Source: Istiophorus platypterus (taxonomy: Eukaryota > Chordata > Actinopteri > Istiophoriformes > Istiophoridae). From it: a DNA stretch of 64,000 nt. The first letter of the stretch is position 1, and each line of letters starts with the position of its first letter. Below, piece after piece: positions 12,072 through 25,305 of this stretch. Position numbers and translations under genes: made by a program. Where the stretch lies: contig CM029112.1 of NCBI GenBank assembly GCA_016859345.1, positions 16,018,725 to 16,082,724 on the forward strand. Direction: 5' to 3'. Under the pieces are notes generated by a model. That model saw nothing but the letters and a program-made list of their open reading frames with translations. It did no database searches and had not been told where the DNA came from.

Positions 12072-15000
12072 AAATGTTACAGAGGGAGAAGAGGGGAAGG
12101 TAAAACACACGCTGAGATACATTGCACCACTCTGGGAGTGTGAGTGGGGAAGAGAGAGGAGACGCTAACTCTTACTGTACAATTGACTGGTTGAGACAGT
12201 TTCACTTCTGTGAGGTTGTTTGGGTCCGTGTCCCAAACTTAACCTCTGAATTACTATCTGATGTGAATATCTGCTTAGATAGCATATGACAGCAAGCACT
12301 TACACAAAGATTCACTTAATTTGGCTGCAGTAAACACATTCAGGACTTGCCATGACTGATCATGCAGCTATGTTGATATTAGCTAATATATAATATAACT
12401 TTCAGGTTAAAGAGAAATTCCAGAGTATTACTGGACTTACTTTTGCAGTTTCAGCCACCATTCCTTTACCATTAAAGTAATATTTACAGTTTATTCCTGA
12501 GATCTGGGATCATGTTACCAGGCCGAACAGACTATCTGTAGGTCTTGAAAAGCCTTAAAAATCTTTGAATTCAGCTTCCTTAAAAAAAACGAAGCCTTAA
12601 ATGGTATTAAAAAGTCATAAATTTCGAATGAACAAAGCTCTTGAATTTTTTTTTCTTTCTGGCTCTCGGGAGATATTATACTGTGCATAGAGAAACTAAA
12701 AGTCTTATACTGGCAGAGAATTGTGCTGCAGGAGGCTGCTCAATCCTTTTTTAAACTCTCAGACCTTTAGCAAACACTTTCACCCCAGCTAGCCACTGTG
12801 GTTAATCTGTACATGAATTTTTTGCTGCATATTTGGGTCCAGATCATGTCAGCGGATTGAGAAATATTGTTATTATTACAACTTGACATCTGATCATGTT
12901 ACTACGTGTTTCCCCAGTCTAGGCATTTAACCTGGTGAGTAGGTTTTCATCATAACCAATATAAATGATGGTTAAACCACAAAAATAAGACTGCTAACCA
13001 TCTTGCACTCTACCTTTCTCTTGTAATTTGTTGTATCTCACATATCTCTTTTTCTGTCTCCTTCTGACACAAAACATCTTTTTTTTTGTATGAGCACCCC
13101 ATGAAAGTATGTTCTAAATAAGAAATTGGCCCATCAGGTGGAAGGGGGCATGTTCACTCATTAATCATCCTGTGGCCTATAGTATGTGAGCAGGAATATG
13201 ACTTGAGGGGATCTTTTCGTGTCTTTGGCTTTAGCACGGAGACAGTGAAACAGAACCTACAATGCTAATGCTCTATCTGTGGGGATGATTCCCCACAAAT
13301 TATTCACTGACAAGTTTTGAAAGAATTTGAATCACTGAGTTGATGGAATGGAATATTAACACCAAATATCCTTAATTTAAATTTATAGGATACTTGCTTT
13401 GCCTCATTCTCAATATATCCCAGAATTTCTGCTTTAGCTGTCATTCATTACATCCCTACCTTCCTATCAGCACCTCTTATGAGAGTGCAGACCCACTGCT
13501 ATTAGACTATCACTCAGGTTACAGATTAATCCTCTTCAAGAAATGACTGTCATTTCAGCTCTCGCTGTAGCTTCTGTTTAGATGAATGGCCTGCATGTTT
13601 TTGCACTAAAACATGAAAAATGCTTTTCATCAGGCTAAGCCGACAGCAAAAACTTGCAATGTATTTCTGTTAATCGGTAGACACAGCAATAAGAATATCA
13701 GAGATAGAAATTCACTGCCCAGTGTGCAGGAAACATTTACTGCGAGCACAGAACTGTGACCTAGTTTGGCTTCAAGTCTACATTAGACATCAAATTTCAA
13801 GAAAGCTGTCACATTTTCCTAAAAAAAAAAGTGCTGTAACACCAGTATTTCTATGTGGGGCAAATTCACAACAATCATATTATTTTTATGATCAGAGTCC
13901 AGCACCAACGGGCCACAGCATCCAAACTTTCTCTTACTCTTGAGCCTCATTTGATTCTATATCTCATTTGATTCTACATCTCAGTTGATAGCACACTGCA
14001 CAACCAGATTTCTATGCTATGAGGTCTAACATAACACATAGACTATGATATATGGCGTGTCTCAAACTGCACTATAAACTGTACCTCCTGCTGACAGACC
14101 ACACTACACAAGGCAATATCCTTGGCTGTGACTCGTCAGTGCTCTGGTGCCCTAAATGCAGGCACTGGCTTTGTTAAACTTTCATGTTCCCAGGGTTGTT
14201 TTTCTGAGCACGCTACATGCTGCTACAGATTTACTCACTCACACACAGTCACACCAAGCAGCCTCTCTTTCTCACTCACTTACCTTCATCCCACCATAAG
14301 ATTCATTTAATCTGTGTTGTGTGTCTAGGTGTCATGTCATTAATATGTGGCCACGCTAAGGATGTTGCTTTTGTAAAATTCACATTATAACTGGGGAGGG
14401 GTCTTTCAAAAGTGTGCAGGGGATGAATTGAAAATGTGGAAATTAAACCAAAAGAAGTCGATGCTTGCCTGAAATTCCTCTGTCTCCTCTGTGCATTCGA
14501 GATGCACAGGGTGAAAGCCTCCGTGTGCAAAAAGCAGGAGAGAAAGAGGATGAACATTTTGACTACAGGCCAATTTCTAATCTCCCTCTGTTGGCTGAAC
14601 TTAATGAGGATTGTCTCCCGTAAACCTATTTCTCATTTGTCATGCAAAATTCTTATGGACTAATTTCACTTCGGGGTTAGGTTTAATCACTCAACAGAAA
14701 CTGCAGCAGTGAAGATTCTTAAAAGCTTACAAGTTGACATTAAAATCAGACTTATAATCAGACTGCTGTGTGCGATACTGTTGACTACCGTGTTCTTATT
14801 AATACTAGTGGAGTATATGAATCATTTATGTAACTAAAAGTAGAAATATCACAATGTAAAACATACCACTAAAAGTAAAAGCCCTGTGTGCAAAATTGTG
14901 CTAAAAGAGCAGAAGGAATATCAACAAAATGTACTGATGTATCAAAGTTAAATTCCTCACTGTACCGAATGGTCCCTGTCAGACAGTATTATTATCATAT

Positions 15001-18000
15001 GTATTATAATGTTGGATTATTCCTACATATTCCATTCAACCTCAGCTCTACTTTATGTTTAGTGCTATTTAGCAGATATTATCATGCTGATGCATTAAAT
15101 TGTGATGATAAACATTATACCTGCTAGACATCAGCATGTTAGCGTGGTGATGTTAGCGTCTAGCTCATAGCGCCTTTGTTCCTGCCTGTGCACATGCATC
15201 CTTGCGTGCTTGCTTGCAAGGGCACATACCCATTTGTGTGTGTTTGTGTGTGTTTGTGTGTGTCTGTTTGTGTTTGTGTGTGTGTTTCAAGAGAACAGGT
15301 AGACAACCCTCCACGATGACCTATTTTCTCAGTCAGACGCTGCCAGGGGAGGCCAGCATCTTTTCTCTCCTCTCCATCTCCAGAGACAAGAGAAAGAAGA
15401 CAAGTAGAGGAATCAGAGGGAGGAGAGGGGAGAGTTTCTAGGGGGAGATGGATCGAATTAAATAAGACAGAGAAAGAGATGGAGCAGTATAAAAATCTCC
15501 AAATGTCAGCTACTGAGGAACAGTTTTATTAGCTTCATGACATACATTTTTGATTTTATCTAATGGGGAATTTATAGTATTTCATTTAGTGGTATATAGC
15601 TCCCAAATCACGAGGGGACATGTAGATTTCCAATTAAAATGAAAACCTGACAGTCAAAATAAGCACAGTTGGGAGATTTTCAGACGGCAAAACCAATGTG
15701 CCGTTTGTTGGAGGCTTTTAGGTAAAGTGCCTAAATGTGCCACAAGCTCATACATATTTAATATGGTCGACACTGGTGGGAATCAAACCTCTAACACCAA
15801 ACAGTGCACCTCTGATTGAGCAATGTACTGTCTGCACTGTGTGTGTGCATATCTCATCTGTGGGTCACTTCCTCGCTTTTCCTGTCTGTGTTCTTCCTCT
15901 CTCCCCCTCTTCCTCCTCACATCTCTGTTGTCTGTTTTTATTCACCCGATTCCTCTATCGCTCCTTCATCTCTTCCTTCCACTGTTTCTCCCTGTCCATT
16001 AGGAAGCACTCAGGACTGGTGGCTGGCTTTAAATTGAGATATAAAGTGATTAGGCAGTGGATGCATTTCTGTTTGCTATGTGCTTTTACAATGGCACAGG
16101 ATGCTTTTTTCCCCTCGATATGAACCGAGTTGACCCCCACAGCAAGGCAAAGACAGTTTTACTGTATAACGGAACCATTCTGGTTTTTTAAAAAATACCA
16201 GTATGAATTTCAGAGTTGCACTAAAAGCATCCTGCCTTCAAATATGATTTCTAGTCGTCGTATTCAGCTGAAAACATGTAAGAAAAATGTTCCAAATCCT
16301 CTGGTTTAAGTGAATATTTAAATTATTTTATTATGCTTTGAACCACATTTATCATATGTATATATCTGTAAAGCATTTTTCCAGCTTCGACTGTATTAAA
16401 CTTAACTTAGAATTACTTGCTAACCAGCTTTCATGCAATATTCTTTATTTTTAGTTATTTAGTTTATGAAATCAGTTCTCTTTCCTTATATGTATATGTA
16501 CAAATACTTATATTTGAACAATTTCTCTGGAGGCATTTCCCTTTTTTAATTGTTACTCTAATGCAAATCTCCTGTTTTTGGTGAACTTAGGCACCTGCTG
16601 AAAGCCACGTTTCTTTCCATGTGTAAATCGGCAGCAGCATGATTGTATAAGGAGTCATTTTGCATGTTCTCATCACCATGTACAGCCCACATCTGCCGAG
16701 ACACTGGAATGGGAGGTGTCATAAGCGTCATGTTAATGTTGTTTTGTTGTTTTGTTTTCGTGTGTGCGCAGGAGACCTGAGCGCTCTGAAGGAGAAGAGC
16801 TTCTCCTTACAGGAAGGAGCAAAATACAGACTAAAGATACACTTTAAGGTAAGAAGGATAGATGCAGTCACAAAGGTATGGAAATAATGGGGGGTTTATT
16901 CTGTATTATAACATGGAATATGGATGTGAATGAATAAACAAATGACCGGGTGTTTACTGTAAGTTATAGAATGGGAGAGAGAGAGAGAGAGAGAGAGAGA
17001 GTGAGAGAGAGAGAGAGAGAGACCATGCTGAGTAAGCCACCATGTACTATACAATCAAACCACAATATTAAGCAAGACAGTCATCATATTTAATGAGCCC
17101 TATCTGTGCTGCTGTATTTTATAGTGCCAGTAAGGATTAATGCTAGAGGGGCAACTTTTAACCTTTAATGACAGTTCATTTCTCAGGTTTTTCCATTTTA
17201 CATACTTTTGAATTTCTTTTGACAGCAATTTTCTGGCTCTGTTAATGAATTTTGTCACTGTCAGTCGGTTGATACACCACTTTGGTCCAGGCAGAGATAT
17301 CTAAATAACTCCTGAATGGGTTGAAATGGACATTCATTGTCCCCTGGGGATGACGCTTGCTTACTTTTGGGATCCCCGGGTTGACATGCTCGTATTTACG
17401 GAAATATCTCAACAGTTAACATGCATGGTGCCCAGAGGACGACCCCTAGGAACTTTGATGATCCCTTTTGTTTTCCTGTATGGCCACCAGCATGTTAAAA
17501 TTTCTCACTTATCCTGTAAGATATCTGAGCATCTAGTGGATGGATTGGTGTAAGATTTTGTGCAAACATTCATCTTTCCTTGAGGATAAATTATAGCGAC
17601 TCTGGTGACCCCCTCACTTTTCCTCTACCACCTCCATGAGGTCCACATTTGTGGTTTTCATTGAAATGGTTTGACGGCTATTGGATCGATTGCCGTGAAA
17701 TTTGGTGCAGATATTCATTTTCCCGGAAGAAAGAATACAAGTAACTTGGCTGATCCCAAGACGTTTCAACTGGTGCCATTGTCAGGTCAAAATTTGAATT
17801 CCTCTAATAGTTTGGTTTACAACAAATACCCACAAAACTACTGACATTCCCTTCATCCTCAGTTGCTGTTAAGCGCTTATTATCAAATGTTGACATGTTA
17901 ACATGCTAAACTATGATTTGTTAGCATTTAGCTCAAGGAGAGCTTCACAGGGCTGCTAGCAGGGCTGTAGACTCTTAGTCTTGTTTTGTTAGTTTCCACA

Positions 18001-21000
18001 ATAAGAAAGGAAGAAAAGAGTAAAAAGCCAGCACAGCTGTTTGCAGAAGGAAAGCGAGGGTAGGGCTGGCGCCACCATCACCCCTGTTTGCTGCCCTGAG
18101 TGCTTCTTTTTTGCCCACATGACTCACCAACATGATCAACAAGTTGTCAAATGATTGAAAAAATTGCACTCCCTTATTTTGTCACAGATAACTGCCCCAA
18201 AACCCCTCCCAGCTCACTTTGATGGCACAACTCTATTCTCTTATGTGATGGCAAAAATCTGTGATAGCTATAGTCCAATCCCAGAAAGCAAAAGACTCAA
18301 ATTTTTCCATTACCCCATAAGGCCATTCTCCCCAGCCCAGTATTACTCTTTTTATGTCTTTCCCTTGCTTTATATGTCTGCTCTTTTTCTCTCCTTACCC
18401 CATCGCCACAGTTCTATCCTCTTCCCCTTCCTTTTCCTGCTCTATTACAACAAAACCAATCAACACTCAAGAAATCATATTGAAGCTTTTTTTTCCAAAG
18501 CTGCACCTTCATGTTCACATTAAATAAATGCAGACAGGGGACAGTGAAATATTTTTGAGAGGAGATTCAAAGCAGATATACATCAGGTGAGGAGTGTGCC
18601 CAGAGACGAGAAATGATGCTTATGCAGATATGATTGCATTAAGAAATTACTATGTATTTCTACATTTGCACAATTAGCTTTTGGAATAAGAAAAATGCCC
18701 CAACACACACAGAAAAACTGTACTGGAAATAAAGTTAAGATCTAAGTGAATGTTGCTAAAAAAAAATAATTAATTAATTTTAAAAATGAAAATTTACAGT
18801 AATTAGGCATAAATAGAAAATTTAAAAAACTGTTTTTTTTTTTTTGTTTTTTTTTAAAGAAGAGACGGTATATCTGTGTGTGTTGGTGTGTGGTTTGACT
18901 GGAGACAGTCCTCCAGGGTCTTGGCCCTGGGGGGATGTGCTGAGAATGACCAAAAGGCTCAGAGAATGACTGACGCCGCTCTGCTGTGAGGACACCTGCT
19001 GGACATATGGCTTTACAGCCATCAGTGTGTCCCTTGTGTTTCACAGACATTGGATTTACTTCATCATCGTTCAGGGTTCCACGCAGCGGATGTACCATTT
19101 TTTTTTTTTTTGTCAAATTGTTGGTTTTTTTCTTCTCACTTAATTAAAACCTAACATGTTAACACCAAATGAAATTATAGTTCATGTTTAATATGCACTA
19201 TACATAAAGGACTATATGTAAATCCCATTTTTTTTACCCAAAAAGTTGTTATTTTACAATGTATTATTCTGCTTAGTGAGGTCATGCTATCTGTTGGGGA
19301 CCAACTGTTATAACACTTCAGTAGCAGAAACACAAACAGACTTACATGGGATTTAAGAGGAGTGCTGCTGCATAATAGGTACCGTCAACACCAACCCAGA
19401 TACAGAGCATAGAAAGCTGGAGGTCTTTTCTATAAATATTTCAAAATTAGGTTTGTTAAAAATGTTCATATATTTAACAGAAAATCATGAAGTATCAAGC
19501 TTTTAAAATGATTTTAATTATTATGATTGGTTATTGGAATTTGTAAACAACCACAAATGAAAAAAGGGCACTGTTAGTTTAGTCTCGATGCCCTGTTATG
19601 TGCAATCGGAAAATGTATTCACATAAAGGTATTGAAGATATATAGGGGTTAATGCCAGTTGTTCAGAGCCCTGGTTCTGTGTGGATTTTGCATCTTCTAA
19701 ACTTATCTGTGTGGGTTTACCCAGTGTGCTCCACTTTCCTCCCACATACAAACACCCACAACTCTCCAAAGAGCCTGCATTTAGGTGAACTCGAGACTCA
19801 CAAATTGCCTGTAATGTGCAAATTTTTTAACCAAGATAAAATTCATGCCTAGATTCGATGAAACTGTGTGTGTATGCAGGTGAACAGAGAAATCGTCGCT
19901 GGCCTGAGGTACCATCATGTGACCTACAGAAAAGGAATAAGAGGTAAGTTCACTACAGACATCATATGCTAGATGTAATGAACCTTCTAAAGACCAGTTA
20001 CAAGAGTACCCCTGTGCTGACAAGAAGACATGAAGCAAATGAATATCAACCGTTGTACATAGCTGTCATTTACTGTATGACTTACAGAAATAAGTGATTT
20101 ATAACCTGCAATTCCCCCATTTGTACCTAACAATATGTCATTTATCCTGCATTCTAGTGCATATTTAGCTGATGGATCCCTTTTTAAAATAATTTCTTGA
20201 AAACCTTTTTTCTTACCACAGTTTTCTAGGATCTACCATTAACAAACTACATACAAAATCTCTTGAACCCCTGTTAAACTTAAGGGCATATCAGCTTTTA
20301 TTTTTTCAAGTTTTGCAAGTACGAGTAACAGAGGGGGGATTTTTATTTGATCTGTCACTTAGGTCCCAAATTTCAATTTTATTAGTATGATAAATACAGG
20401 CCCTGGGTCACAACATCCTAAGGCTAAAAGTAGCTCCCATTGGGCTGAGTATGGGAGAAACTTCTAAAAATAAGAGGCTTGTCAGTTCTAATTTTAAGAC
20501 TTTAAGAGAGTTTTGGTCTAACACTAATTCAGAAAGCATTTTAGTAATAAAGGTGGCTGGAGTATTTAGAGGCAGTCCAGAGGACTCCTAAGTCACTAGC
20601 AACTACTCACAATCAGTCAGCTGCTGCAGGCAATGAGCCTCATTGAAACAATCAATCGAAACATATCAATAACACCGGAGATGAAGGTTTTCACAACTCT
20701 CCACTGCTGTGACAAAAAAAAAGGAAAAACTGTAAAAATATTGTTTGAACGACTGATTACCCAGTAATATCTGAGCTATATGCAGCATTAGTTCATCAAA
20801 GAATGGCAGATTTGCTCGGACACCTGTAAAAAATATCACAATATCAACATGCAGATGGATGGATATGGCCCCAGGTTACTAAGTGTCCATTTTGTCTCTT
20901 CCTGCAGTGGACAAGGTTTCATACATGGTTGGAAGTTATGGCCCGAGGGCAGAGGAGCACGAGTTTCTAAGTCCAAGTGATGAGGCACCCAAAGGCATGA

Positions 21001-21107
21001 TGTCACGTGGCCAATATCAGATCAAGTCCCGCTTCATCGACGACGACAAGAACATCTACTTGGCCTGGGAGTGGGACCTCGACATCAAGAAGGACTGGAA
21101 CGAATAG
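8153..21107 (+). CDS. arhgdig: Rho GDP-dissociation inhibitor, gamma-type (5 coding exons)
   Basis: Coding exons: 8153-8321, 9527-9610, 16772-16848, 19880-19943, 20908-21107. All junctions are GT-AG and phases close to 197 codons plus stop, the usual RhoGDI length (about 200). RhoGDIs bind prenylated Rho/Rac/Cdc42, hold them GDP-bound in the cytosol and extract them from membranes. The N-terminal regulatory arm (about residues 1-56) has an acidic start, then LNYNPPAQKSLQEIQELDKD and the KYKQTLLG helix. The rest is the immunoglobulin-like prenyl-binding sandwich, with VTRLTLLC, APGPITMDLTGDL, YMVGSYGPRAEEHEFL, EEAPKG-like DEAPKGMMSRG and the conserved end WEWDLDIKKDWNE. An acceptor at 8146-8147 sits five bases before the ATG, so a non-coding 5' exon lies upstream. 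Protein similarity alone fits ARHGDIB nearly as well as ARHGDIG; I prefer gamma because the neighbours are 16p13.3 genes. The long N-terminal extension of mammalian ARHGDIG is absent. Intron 2 is about 7.2 kb. Confidence 0.93.
8481..8531. repeat. Imperfect (CA)n microsatellite in RhoGDI intron 1
   Basis: CA units interrupted by TG and TA dinucleotides, about 160 bases after the exon 1 donor. Confidence 0.85.
9040..9145. repeat. Fragment of a dispersed repeat (same family as 17275-17995)
   Basis: Carries the diagnostic run CATTCCCATCAGCCTCAG followed by a TTTAGTGCTAATT word. The same order recurs, with divergence, at about 15035-15180 and 17845-17960. The family is common in teleost non-coding DNA, but I cannot name it with certainty. 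Confidence 0.55.
10163..10226. repeat. (TG)n microsatellite with GCGCGCACAC end
   Basis: About 26 TG units ending in a GCGCGCACACG tract, within RhoGDI intron 2. Confidence 0.93.
11958..12070. repeat. Very long (TG)n microsatellite
   Basis: About 110 bases of alternating TG interrupted once by CGTTTGCG near 12011; among the longest simple repeats in the window. Confidence 0.96.
14985..15185. repeat. Fragment of the dispersed ATGTTAGC/TTTAGCTCA repeat family
   Basis: Shows the words CCTCAGCTCTACTTTATGTT, TTTAGTGCTATTTAGCA, ATACCTGCTAGACATCAGCA, then GTTAGCGTCTAGCTCATAGC. The order matches the 3' part of the larger copy at 17275-17995 on the same strand. Divergence from that copy is clear, so it is an old insertion. 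Confidence 0.6.
16974..17022. repeat. (GA)n microsatellite
   Basis: About 23 GA units with a single GTGA interruption, 125 bases after the exon 3 donor of the RhoGDI gene. Confidence 0.95.
17275..17995. repeat. Largest copy of the dispersed teleost repeat family, in RhoGDI intron 3
   Basis: Opens with the phrase-like run GAGATATCTAAATAACTCC and includes repeated sub-blocks on the theme AAATTTGGTGCAGATATTCA and TTTGTGCAAACATTCATC (about 17558-17575 and 17697-17720). It ends with ATGTTAACATGCTAAACT, GTTAGCATTTAGCTCAAGG and GCTGTAGACTCTTAGTCTTG. Sub-blocks recur inside the copy and in fragments at 9040 and 14985. No protein frame is seen, so it is either non-autonomous or the remnant of a longer element. 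Confidence 0.65.
19661..19825 (+). repeat. Degraded SINE-like interspersed repeat
   Basis: Contains TTCTGTGTGGATTTTGCATC, GTGTGGGTTTACCCAGTGTG, CTCCACTTTCCTCCCACATA and then CATTTAGGTGAACTCGAGAC with AAATTGCCTGTAATGTG. This is the order of the abundant teleost repeat whose body reads roughly 'tgtgtggagtttgcatgttctcc ... cttcctcccacagtcc ... ttaattggtgactctaaattg'. It lies directly upstream of RhoGDI exon 4. Identification rests on remembered family features, so the family name is left open. Confidence 0.6.
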
Positions 21108-23670
21108 AGGGAGAGAGACAGAGAGGGATGATGCTTCTCTCTTCCTCTTCCACTCCTATTCTTCACTTCCCTCTCTTCCTTCCCCTCTTTAACCCACCTC
21201 CACGTTGTCCTGTGAGAGCAGCCTTTGCACTGGCCAAAAAAGGAGGCTCTGCTTCTCCTCCTCCTCCTCCTCCTCTTCCCCCTCTTCCTCCTCTTCTATG
21301 TTTTCTTCCTTGTCTGTTTGATGCAGGTCTCCTGAAACCTGTGAGCAAACGGGACTTTTAGAGGAAAGAATTCCCCCTCTCTCTTCCTTTCATCCCAGCA
21401 TTATACCTACATCTATATCCCATTCATCCCAAGATTGAGTCTGCCATTCCTTTTACTTTCAGCCTCCTTTGTCCCGTCCTTCTTTCTTATCCTCTCATAT
21501 ATCCATCGCTTCACACAGCAGCAGTGGATGGTCTGCAAAAGCAGGTGATTAAAGGAAGTCAGTTGAGGCACAAAAGGGAAACACAATATATACATAGCAA
21601 GGTCCTTAAATGACTTGTTACAGCTAAAGTGGAATACATGCATCAGTAAGTCGCAGAAGCTACTGTTGTAGCTGTTTTCAGTAGTCTGTAAGATTCCTAC
21701 ACTATCATTAATATCGTAAACTCATGATATACTGCAACATTGTTCAGTTTACAGAAACAAGATGCACCGAAGTGTGTGCAGTGCACTTACAAACATTCAA
21801 TATACGTCTAACAGAATTTCCCCAGAGAGAAGAGATGTTACAGTATGTATGAATACAGGGTGCATTGTGATGCTCAGCAGGAATTCTGGATTCATACGTC
21901 AGAAACTTTGATAAAAACCTTACCAACAAAAGACAGCTGCGGTGGGGTCGTAAATGGAGAGACTTGAGGCAAAGATACTGTGTGAGGTGGTGTTCTGAAA
22001 GCAACAGAGAGGGATTTATTGTTGTTTGGATCACCGATTTATCCCACGGATCAACACGGTGAGCAGGTGGGGCTGCAGCAGAGGCTGCGACACACAGCTC
22101 ACGGAGGCATTTCAGGGACTCTGAAACCCCTTTAGCGCCTGATTGTTGTAATTTGTGTAGAAAATCGCACTCCTTCTCTGAGCCATAGCTCAGTCAAATC
22201 TGAACACGCAGACGTGACACACATATTTTTAGATTCAGTGTTATTTACACTTCCCAAGGATATTATGATCTGTGATATCCATTGCAAAAGAACGTCCATA
22301 AATCCACTTACAAATTGTAGAAAAAAAGATGCTCCGGTAGTTGTAGTAGCTGTAGTTCCAAAACTTAGCGCATGATTATCCCCCACATAGAGTGGCAAAA
22401 TCCACTTGTCTCAGCTTTGTCAGAGGTGGATCCTATGGTGTAAGACTTAAAAAAAAACCCTTGGTTTAGAATACATAAGGAAGAGAAAATAAGTTTTTGG
22501 GAATCGGAAATATTACTTTACAGGGCTTTACTTTTTAGTTACAGCATGTCTTTTTATCCCCTGCCATAGGGAATTAGTTTGTTGGCTAACTAATGGATGA
22601 GATTCAAGCATGTTGTTTTCTCTTACTTTGATATCATGATATCAATTATTGCTTGTAACAATTTTTGTTTTTCCCCCATAATTCTGCCTTTTTATTGCAT
22701 TAAACAAATCAAACACACGTACATATTTTTCGCATCAGTATATCATCAACGGCTACAGTTCTGATACAATATATCAAGGAATATCTAAAATCCCTCAATA
22801 AAATTACCCTCTGAATTATCCAAATTTTGTCTTTCAAACCATTAATATACTGGGATGAAAAGATAAAAGTTCTGATTCTCCTCTTCTCCCAATGTTCACT
22901 CCATGCATAAGATTTTGGACACGCATTTTGTCAAACTTTTTTTCAAAGTTGTTTTTGCTTTCAAAGCACCGGTTTTCTCGAGTCTTTGTGGAGCTTTTTG
23001 AGAGAGCAGACCAATTAAAGACTGTAACTGTTCTGTGTATATAGAAAGAGATGCATGTGTGTCCTTTAGGATTTGATACTATTCACTCAGTAAAAATAAA
23101 CAAAATTAGCCCTTTCTAAACCTCTCTCGTATACCAGGACACAAGATGTGAATAAAAATTTGCTTTGAACATTTTAATGAAACATTTTAAGATGGTGGCT
23201 GGGAGACAATGGAGTACTGTCAGAGAAGTATATCAAGGGATGAATTAACTCCCCTTAAAAAATAAAAAATATCATTATTGTGTTAAGTCTTTGGATATGA
23301 TACTGTCATTGTTGCTGAACATATTGAACATTGAGATTCCATTTGAAATCGTTGTGATCTAAGACTAACTGTAAATGTTGGCTTGTTGGGTGTTGCATGG
23401 TTTAACAAGATTCTCTGTTCCTTTTTTACAACTTTATTGTAAAATTTAATGTGTTTAAAAAAAAGATACTAATGCAATATCCAGATGTCAATGGTTGCCA
23501 GATACTGCAGATACAGTATTTACAGGGATATTTTTAAAGGCGCAGATAGCTGGAAAAATCTGTCTGTGTCTCATGCCCCCAGCCTGTAACAATCAAGTGC
23601 TGCATCTTCAAATATTGGTGTCAAATCTAGTATCCTGTATCTTTTAATAAAGGCCATTAAAAAAACAATG
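21108..23670 (+). other. Probable 3' UTR of the RhoGDI gene
   Basis: No coding sequence is supportable after the stop at 21107. A (CTC)n-rich stretch lies near 21253-21297. The first strong polyadenylation hexamer that I noticed with a following A-rich tract is AATAAA at 23646-23651, which would give a 3' UTR of about 2.5 kb. The true cleavage site is inferred, not seen. Confidence 0.4.
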
Positions 23671-25305
23671 AGATGTTTCATTTTACATATTTGTACAGCA
23701 CCGAAGTATCGATGTCAGTTTGCATATTATTGACATGACAACTACAAAAACCTGTGAATTTCCTGTGTGTAACTCGAAAATGACACATTTCAGCAAAGAA
23801 AAAAGAGAAAAGTTTTCTTATTGTCTATTTTATTACATCACATTATTAGCATGATGTAAAATCATTGCAAGTATATAAAGTAAAATTTTACACACAGGTA
23901 TGTGGCAGGTGACACCTCATGCTATTTTGTTGATCCAGCAATCAAGACATTCACATGCAGTTGAAGGCATATATATGAAACAACGACCCGTACTCTGAGC
24001 TTCACAATACCATTACTAATAATTGTTTCTCATTGTCTGGAACACTGGGATGTCGGTGTTTCAACGAGTGTGCAAATGATTCACTGTAAAGTTATTGTCA
24101 GCAGACTTGTACAACACGTACAATCTCGGTCTGCTTCTGTGCTACTTTTCCATTTCAAGATTTGCGTTTGGAGTTTGTGTAAAGTCACATTTTTAAAGTG
24201 ATACAATGAGTTTAAATCAGAAGTTAAATATCTATCGATATCTATCAGCATTCTCATACACAACAATTGATTGAACTAAGACAAACCAAACCTTGATAGT
24301 TTTTGAAAGACAGTATATAAATAAAAACTGCTGACTGAGGCAGAACTCATTGAACCAGTCTACCTATTTAGCAAATTAGTGTTTCTCCTCAATTGACAAA
24401 ATATGGCTGATGTTGAAGTAGTAATTAGCTGATAAGTAAATCAAACCTAAATTCATCTTACTGTATAGCATTACTTATAGGTCTTTCAGCTCTAGAACAT
24501 GGAAAATGGATCTTCAGCTCTAATTCAATATCAGAAGAGGGTTATTTATACGAGAGCCAGCTATATATCTATAGTATGTTTAATAAAATGTATCAACATA
24601 TATCTGTAGTTTTAAAGGTTAAAGTTTAGTATCTTTGGAAATAGATTCTTCCAGTTTCTTGCCATGTGTTAAATGAGAAAAACTAAACCACTCTCATATC
24701 TGGGTGTTAAATATTAAACTGGTGTTGGTTGGCTTGGGGGGGGGGGGGTGCAGCTAGCCAGGCTCCGTCTAACAGGACAAAAATCTACTAATCATCTCCT
24801 ATAAAGCTGTTTCTCGTGTTATATCTTGTTTGTCTGATAAGTAAAAAACAAAGTGTAAAACATCACATTGTATTTATAATGTGCCAAACTAATCCGCTTC
24901 AGATTTAGCACGCAGACAAAAGCGTGGTATCAATCGTCTCATCTAACTTTTTGGCAGAGGACGCAAATAAGCATATTTGTGTCTCAAACATTTGCTTGTA
25001 ATTTCTATATAGAGTTGTTTTTACTTTTAAAACAGTATTAGACAATGGGACACTTTAGAGGCTTGAACCTCTCAGACAGCTATCAAGTAATTTTCAGACA
25101 ATCCCTCTGAATCATCCACAGTAGTCAAAAACAGTAAACACTGGCAATACCGTTCTTCTCTTGGATAAATAATATTTTCAAACCTATATTGCCATTTTTC
25201 ACTTGTAGAGTAGTTGGAAGGTTGTAGTTGATCAGGTACAGGGACAGTTTTTGATTTACAGTTTACTGATAAAGCTCCTTTCCATCTGCCCTGTCCATCT
25301 GTGAG
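23671..25305. other. Intergenic, nothing coding seen
   Basis: AT-rich sequence between the probable end of the RhoGDI transcript and the small membrane-protein exon. It has a G homopolymer at about 24738-24748. It may include the 3' UTR of the - strand gene whose stop is at 25306. Confidence 0.4.

Noticed and set aside
11859..12168. Cys-Val and His-Thr repeat frames on both strands
   Set aside because: Direct translation of the (TG)n array. The same reason removes the frames at 3369-3602, 4773-5136, 6658-6939, 10100-10353 and 36768-36953.
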